Source: Skeletonema tropicum
Taxonomy: Eukaryota > Bacillariophyta > Thalassiosirophyceae > Thalassiosirales > Thalassiosiraceae
Length of the DNA stretch: 64,000 bases
NCBI GenBank assembly: GCA_037178625.1
Contig: CM074148.1
Coordinates: 744,001 to 808,000, forward strand
Reading direction: 5' to 3'
Under the pieces are notes generated by a model that was not told the DNA's origin, did not search any database, and saw only the letters and a program-made list of their open reading frames with translations. Below, piece by piece: positions 57,388-64,000 of the stretch (the stretch's first letter is position 1; each line of letters begins with the position of its first letter). The position numbers and the translations under genes were made by a program.

Positions 57388-59061
57388 CGGCAATTTTTTC
57401 AGGCTGTGGGCTTCAACAAATTTGGGGGCGAAAAAAGGGGAGAAAAAAAGAGGAGAAAACTCGCCGGCCACAAATGACATGCATCACATGCATGGCGGAG
57501 ACGTCGACGCTCCGGAGAGGGTACTTACCATCGAAGTCATTACAGTGCACTTGTAAGTCCTTTGGCATTATCAATACCACACAAGCGCCAAGCCAGGTTG
57601 GTGACGATTCCGATGTAGATGATGAGCTCGACAGAATGGCGGCAGCAGCTGCGGATGATCTCTCCAATGATGGACTTGATGCTGGAGTGGAGGCTGCCCT
57701 CGATATACTTCTTCGAGTTGGTTGTCGAAACTCACTGGGAGAAATCGATCGACAGAGAGAATGCGCTCAAACGACGAATGGGAATACTTTAAAGACAATG
57801 GCGGTAACTTCCAGGGAGGAACAGATGAAGCCGATAACTACTCTGGAATAAGATGGTCTGACTTCGCTACAAGTTGGAACAGCTGGGTCGATACTCTTGG
57901 TCATTCCAAGCCAACATTGACGTACAAAAGAGCCAGTCATCTTCAGAATGCCTATAAATCTATGAAGAGGAGGGCGGTAGAGGCAGCCACTCTTCGTCCT
58001 CACACTCCGGCTATCACAGTGTTGCACGATAAGCACATCAATCGAGCTACAGCTGTCACGTATCTTCCCGAGTTTGGTCAACTTGAAATGCCGGCAGTTG
58101 CGCAGCCCTTTACGGATGCAATGGATACCGAGGACTAGCAAATAACTGTAACAAACTATGATGGTGATGCAGATGAGCCCAAGCCTGCTACTGCCGTGCC
58201 CCAGCCAAGGAAAAGAAAGAAATCAAAGATGTGATGTAGGAAATGTGGTAGGGAGTATGCAGATGATGCTTGGAGGCAATATCATCAATTAGTGATTACA
58301 AAAGACGTTAATGGAAGAGCGATGAGAGACAACAACGTCAAAGTTTGGGACACTTGCACTGTACCTGCAGAGTTGTACAAAGAAGACTTCCCTTGGGATG
58401 GTACGGGGTGCATGCCACCAAGAAGGAAATGACGATGATTGTTATTGATTAATATTTGTTTAATTTGCACATAAATAAATATATGTTGACGCATTCTAAA
58501 TAGTATTTGATTGATAAACTGCTATGGAATGGCATTTGTGCACTGTAAGTGGATGATAGTGAAGCGAGGTGGTGAAAAATGTGCAAAACCATAAGCATCG
58601 TAACTATGTAATAATACGAAAGCGACCGTTGCATCTACCAGCCCGTGGAGTGCAAAATTGAAATCTGCATAAAATTTTGGTCTTGTGGGCACTCCAGATT
58701 ACTATTTGACCTACCATCAGCGGCGATTTATGCGTCGTGAAGTTGATGTAATACTGCATCATTGCGCCGACAGTCGAGATTGCCTCTCTCGGCGGGAAGT
58801 TTTACAGGCGGGCAAGTTGTCTCATTGGGGGCACGCCCCATGCCCTCCGCTCCGCTCCGCTCCAGCCGTATTTACCTACGCACGCGCAAAAGATCTGGGG
58901 TGTCACGTTCATAATGGATTTCAAAATATGTGATGGGATGGATCTTGGATTAGTACTATTCCCACGTACACCTTAGTTTCATCACGTGATCAAAACGTGA
59001 CCTGAGTTGCAGCCCCAACGTGACCGGAGTTACAGCCCACAGCCTGAAAACGTTGCCGCTT
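57388..59061 (+). mobile_element. 1.68-kb TIR transposon, copy 2 in tandem
   Basis: Repeats copy 1 with an offset of 1680 bp and only a few substitutions plus a small terminal indel. The right end of copy 1 and left end of copy 2 are fused with almost no DNA between them. The same frame breaks are present, so they predate the duplication. Confidence 0.7.
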
Positions 59062-59065
59062 TCTC

Positions 59066-61032
59066 GGTAGGCCTAAAGCAAAGCAATGACCACGGGAACC
59101 CGCCCATGACGATGGCATGCAAGCATCAAGCATCAACCTCCATGCCAAATGCTATGGGTAAATAAATCTCCATCCACCATCTACACTTCACAAGCATCAC
59201 TTGTAGTGATTCATGCGGGAAGAAGGATGCGATGCCATTGATGTAATCATGTTGCAATGTGTTGAAAAGGATGATTTGGAAACAAATAAGGATTCAGGAC
59301 GGATTCATTGCACTCGGTATTGTTGTCGTGTCTGATTTATTACTACAGAGTTAAAAACAATTGTCGTTTTTGAAAAAATAACTCAAAAATAAGGGAAAAT
59401 TTATTTTTTAGTTAACTTTTTAACTCAAAAACAACAGCACATACCACCATGACGTTCCGTCCATTGGAGGCCGCTAGGCACCGTCCCATGCACCGCTAGC
59501 GACATCAACCACCTCTGCACTATCATAGGCAGCTGTTATGACGAAATCTAGGCGGACGGGGGCGGGCGATCCGTCCAATAGTAGCAAAAACACAGCAAAA
59601 GCGTAAAAAACGCCAGAAATAATAAATCAACAGCGAGCGATTGCGAAATGCCGACGATAGAAAAGCTGTATGACTGCACTTGGACCTGCCATGAATACAT
59701 AGTAAAGGACACATCTGATAGTGGCCGTGGTAGGGATACTCTGGTAGACTGAGCTTATGAAGGTTGCAGTGGTTGCAGTCCAGATTATGCGAACGCGCCG
59801 GATCGTACTATGCAAAGGGAAGATAAAATTTTGACTAAGGCAGGGGGGCGTTGGTGATACTTCCAATACAATCATTGACGAATGAAATGTTGGGCGATAG
59901 TATCCATCTAGGGTGGTGGCGAAAAAGAAGAAGGTTATTACCGGCTATTGCTCGACGTAAACCAAAGAAAGATTTTGTAATTGATCTTTGCAGTATGATA
60001 TCAGTAGTGATGGCAACGACATCGACAGTGATGACGATTATTATGCAGATGCTGCTGCCAACAATAATGGTGCTCTCGTAGCGAAGAAGAAATAGGAGAA
60101 CTCACCGAATAAGAAGAGTGATGACAGTTGAGATAACGATGAAGACTACATATTATGTCCATTCCTCCTGCCTGGATATAACAACGGGATTGATAGGGAT
60201 AGCGATAGCAGCAAAAGCATGATTATCGGAAAAGAGTAGCGAGGGCTAACGTGGCGAGGAAAGAGCGGGGCTGAAGATACAATTGCAACAATTGGAAGAG
60301 GTGGATTGATGAGACGGCAGAAGAAACAGCAGTACCTATGTCTCCACAACCAATTCAAGATGTTGCCAACGCATTTCCAAGAAGAATATGAATGTAGATG
60401 GTGCTGTGTTGATAAGACTCGACAAACTCATGAAAATTGGTAATTTGTATGTCTTTTCACGCACCCTGACCAGGACGGTTACGGTAATAAGTTGGCACGT
60501 AGCGAGATTGTTGATGGATGGGTAAATTCATTTAGTCGTCGCTGCTCCGTGTTTAGCACAACAAGAGAGGGCGTTACTGTAAGTAGTGAGACTGCACCTT
60601 CTCCCGTGAGTATGTCAAATCAGATGTCAACAAGATCATCGATATCGACAATGCCATCATCAACGTAGGTGTTTGAGGATAGGTCGAATCCTCTTTTAGC
60701 TAGGATATTCAATCACGTAAGAGATGACGGCGTTGCTGACTACAGTGCCTAAGAAGCAGAGAGCAAGGTCTGCTTGGAAAAAGCTAGCGGCTCCCCACAA
60801 CAATCCAATCAAGATTAGTGCTGCATGTGAGGCCGCGAGTAGTGCTCCTGAATCGGCTCTTCTCAACCGAACGCATCTCAGCTAATGAATGGTGGCACCT
60901 TGATGATAAAGATGATGACAGCGATTGAGATGGGAAGAAGAAGAGCCACCACAAGAAGAAGAGGAAGGAAGACGTCTAGAGCATTACTACTACCAAATGT
61001 AGTGAATGTAACTTGCCAAGGGTAAATAAATC
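59066..61032. other. Degenerate sequence, no intact gene
   Basis: Coding-like shreds occur, for example 59997-60090 (Asp-rich) and 60440-60700 ('DQDGYGNKLARSEIVDGWV'), broken by stops in all frames. They resemble decayed transposon coding sequence; the family is not identified. A short stretch at 59155-59185 resembles the conserved flank before the LRR genes. Confidence 0.35.
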
Positions 61033-61092
61033 TCCATCCACCATCTTTCGCCGTGTAATAAATAGAGAATATCATCTTCGAGCTGCTCCATC

Positions 61093-62071
61093 ATGGCGGC
61101 CGAGGGCGACAATTTTGATACATACATCTACAGGGGCGTGGAGGACGAAGTATTCATCTTCACGTAACTCATGACATGAGTTACGCATGGTGATAATATG
61201 TCATATGTCACCATGCAAAAAGACGTCACAGTCGTCTTTCGCATGCATTCTGTCAGCTCCTAACATCGTTGAAATCGTTGCAATGACAAGATCGAGAAAA
61301 TTGAGAGCTCTGCATTCGACAGGTGCCCTCGCTTGAGACGAGTAATCATGCCGGGCGTCACTATTGTAAGTAAATGGGATGCGTTCACTGGTTGTGATAC
61401 CCTGACGGATGTGGAATGCGGCAAGCTGGAAACAATTCAAGAATATGATTTTATTCATTGCAATAATCAAAGAATTGGCATTCTTCCTATGCGGATCTTC
61501 GAAGAGCATCAACCTGCCATCCGCCGAGGTCGTTGAGCAAGGCGTATTCGATTGTTGTAAAGCCCTGACGGACGTTAAATTTGGCAACAAGCTAGAAAGG
61601 GGGTATTCTGGGACTGCGTCTCTCTGGAGCGAATCACCATCCCATTAAAAGATGGCTTGTTTGCAATGGATGATGTATTCACGAAGTGTGTTGATTTGAA
61701 GCGCGTAGATGTGGTTGAGAGAGCACTACTACACGAAGCTATCGCCACCTACAATTGGAGGGCTGGAGAAATGACATGCACAAAGAAATTGATTCAAGAA
61801 ACCACCTGCTGGTTCCGGGATGATGAATATAGGGATCCCGGAGAAAAGATCCTGGCGATACGTACGTGGATTAGATCAGTTCTTCACAAAATTAATTCAG
61901 TACAAAGCAGAGCATCAAAGTTTGCTGAACATGGCTGCAGCCACAGTCCAATTTTCTTTGCCTCAAGACATAGTGATGAATAATGTTCTCCCTTTTCTTG
62001 CATTACCGCTACACATGTTTGAATACGAAGACGATGAGGCAGAACATGGAGTAGTGGGTTTCAATAGATAA
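61093..62071 (+). pseudogene. Degenerate BspA-type LRR gene
   Basis: Related to 46927-47817 along its length, including about 60 bp of upstream flank. It starts with MAAEGDNFDTYIYRG but meets a stop after 24 codons, and later segments are scattered over several frames ('MRRVIMPGVTIV', 'TVQFSLPQDIVMNNVLPFLA'). The C-terminal block remains open from about 61820 to 62071. A dead gene copy. Confidence 0.8.
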
Positions 62072-62316
62072 ATGACAGGATAAAGAATAACACAGGCACA
62101 ATGCTCAGTCTTGAGTCTCGTATACACCGGCATCGAAGTTGAATACTCCATGAAACAAATTAATAGAAAACTTCACACCATTTATTTACATTACTCCTTC
62201 GCCCCTCATGTATATATATTTTCAAACAGATTAAGTTGTCTGGGTCCACTACTGAGCAATGGATATTTGCTTTCGACCTCCTCCTCCATACCATCCAGTT
62301 CAATCTCCCAGCGCCT

Positions 62317-63885
62317 CTACCAATTCACAGCACATCCAGGTTGGAACGTATCAAACGCCAAAAAGTTTTTCAGCTTATTCGCCGCAATAACACTCGCCAC
62401 AGCTGCCCTAAACTTTCTCTTTCCATTAAACTTCCTCAAATTGTTTAAATTACTTCCCATATCAATAGCACCCAACTCTGCATCGGTGGCCGCAGCTATC
62501 CAATTCGACTGCAATGCCTCACGCGCCGTCAATCGATCTTTCGCTCGAACACAAAGCAAATTAGAAATCAAGTTTTTGGCATCTTCCGACACGGTTCCCC
62601 AGTATTCCTCGTGGAATTCATATTGTCCCTTTCGAATTTTACGGAATAGACGTTTTTGATCGTCTTCTATGAAGGGGGGATAGCCCCCGAGTAGGATGTA
62701 GAGGATTACACCTACACTCCACATGTCGGCTGATTCATCGTAGGGCTTGCCGTTGAGAATCTCGGGTGCAACGTATCCCTGTGAGTAGAGGATAGAAATA
62801 GAAAGTGATTTTTGTTTGTTGAGAAAATATGATGAAATAATGATTTGTTGAAAAAATACCACACAATCATCGGTTCAAGGCCAAAGACTCAATCAAACTT
62901 CCCCCTGTCCAATTCTACACAAATCTATCCACCCAAGCAACTCACCGGAGTACCACACTGAGTCTTCAAACTCCCCGGCCCCTCCACAATCTTTGCAAAT
63001 CCAAAATCCGCAATCTTAATACTCGAATCATCCTCCATACTCAACAGCAACAAATTCTCCGGCTTCAAATCCCTATGCGCCACTCCATGCTCATGACAAT
63101 AGTCAATCGCCTCCAACAATATCCTACAAGTCGTCCTCGCCTCCTTCTCATTATAATAGCTCTTCTCCACAATCCGATCAAATAATTCCCCCCCCATGAC
63201 ACACTCCATCACTAAATAAAACATGTCTGCCTCCTCGAAAAAGTCGAACAGTCGAATGATGTGTTTGCAGTTGCGGAGTTGGGAGAGGATGGAGACTTCG
63301 TCCTTGAGGGCGAGGGTGTCCTCGCGGGAGAGTTTGGAGCGTTGGGGACGCATTTGATGGCGTAGGAGGTTGTGGGGGTGCGGGTGTGGGTGCCTCGTTT
63401 TACTACGGAGAAGGCTCCTGTGCCGAGCTGGAATATGTGTGTATATATTTATATATAGTATTGTGTGCGGTGGTTGGAAGTGTTTATTGGATAGAAAACA
63501 TTGGAATGTATGAGCGACGTCATGATTTATTTACATCAGAGAAGGTGTGTATTTTGCAAAAATATCAACATCATGTTCTATTCAGTTGCTTGCATTGCCA
63601 CACGTCCAATATAGTCAATTCTTCATCCATCAAAATTCCCCACAGCATCACACTCTTGCAAAAAATCTAGTGCCATCCATCACCACCTACATCTCTATAG
63701 ATGTACAATCTCAGTGCTCGCCTCAACGCATCAAAGATACAAACCCCGTGTCCAGATATCAAACTCTAAAATGACCCCATAAATCTAGTCATACCAACAA
63801 TGTTGAAACTCACCGTTTCCGAAAGAGAATAAAGCTCATTAAACCCCAATCCGGAGGAGGAATCCGGCCGTGGTGTTGATCCCAT
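62317..63885 (-). CDS. Ca2+/calmodulin-dependent protein kinase-like Ser/Thr kinase
   Basis: Three exons: 63885-63814, 63427-62946 and 62778-62317, all GT-AG, for about 338 residues. Kinase landmarks in order: glycine loop LGTGAFSVVKRG, VAIK-type Lys (YAIK), catalytic loop VAHRDLKPENLLL, IADFGFA, CGTPGYVAPEIL, DMWSVGVILYILLGGYPPF. The C-terminal 'NLRKFNGKRKFRAAVASVIA' resembles the regulatory/calmodulin-binding region of CaMKI-like enzymes. A missing base close to 63335-63345 shifts the frame between the YAIK strand and 'RSKLSRED'; everything else is intact, so this is either a sequencing error or a recent lesion. No EF hands, so not a CDPK. Short N-terminus without a signal. Confidence 0.8.
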
Positions 63886-64000
63886 GATTATGTATTTCGG
63901 TTTTTGCAGTGTGTTTGTTGTGATGATTGGATATCTTGCGCGCGGACAAATCACTGAGATTATTGAAGGCGTTGGATTTGTTGCTGTGCGAAATGTGACT
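63886..64000. other. Upstream flank of kinase gene, window edge
   Basis: No feature seen; may include the 5' UTR of the kinase. Confidence 0.3.

Noticed and set aside
59997..60700. Possible piggyBac-type transposase remnant
   Set aside because: A few Cys/Asp-rich shreds only; too broken to assign a superfamily.
1..64000. CRISPR arrays, prophage or bacterial operons
   Set aside because: No regular short repeats with unique spacers, and gene structure with spliceosomal introns is eukaryotic.

Overview
The window is nuclear DNA from a eukaryotic alga, most likely a diatom or a close stramenopile relative. This is an inference from several signs: short GT-AG introns (about 80-350 bp), a two-HMG-box SSRP1 (FACT) gene, a calmodulin-kinase-like gene, an ionotropic glutamate receptor-like gene with a Cys-rich ectodomain, BspA-type leucine-rich-repeat genes with a characteristic C-terminal tail, very Ser/Thr/Asn/Gln/Asp-rich proteins, and many short inverted-repeat elements. 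No ribosome-binding sites, operons, CRISPR arrays, rRNA genes or recognisable tRNAs were seen.

Layout. Positions 1-14914 are a near-perfect tandem array of a 7.27-kb unit. Each unit carries a 3' fragment of a cyclic-phosphodiesterase gene, a duplicated promoter plus N-terminus, about 3.6 kb of repeat-rich spacer, and a full cPLA2/patatin-like lipase gene. The lipase copy at 5028-7235 is broken by one base; the copy at 12295-14501 is open. The array ends in the intact parental phosphodiesterase gene (14762-15859, minus). From 16 to 28.4 kb come a coiled-coil protein, two small MKLFKS paralogues, a dead LRR gene, and a very large low-complexity protein with eleven 23-residue-type repeats. The two small proteins and the giant share a short acidic motif around 'VD-xx-TG-xx-LD'.

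From 28.4 to 36.5 kb the sequence is mostly mobile-element debris, including a 1.24-kb element with perfect 70-bp inverted repeats and a nested inverted-repeat element at 32.3-34.8 kb. Secreted-protein genes lie at 36.5-38.8 kb and again at 54.7-55.4 kb (a paralogue with the same upstream tandem repeats). At 40.9-42.5 kb a fragment of an AAA-type signalling ATPase sits between 290-bp direct repeats of an unrelated minus-strand coding fragment.

The conserved core runs from 43.3 to 51.1 kb: SSRP1 (minus), an intact LRR gene (plus) and the glutamate receptor (minus). Two MITEs, one with a clear 10-bp target duplication, lie at 52.1-52.8 kb, followed by a low-complexity protein, two tandem 1.68-kb inverted-repeat transposon copies (55.7-59.1 kb), another dead LRR copy, and a CaMK-type kinase (62.3-63.9 kb, minus).

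Several otherwise well-conserved reading frames are each broken by one base: SSRP1 twice, and the kinase, the secreted protein at 38.6 kb, the giant protein and lipase copy 1 once each. Residual indels in an assembly explain this at least as well as biology does, so each break is flagged rather than counted as gene death.
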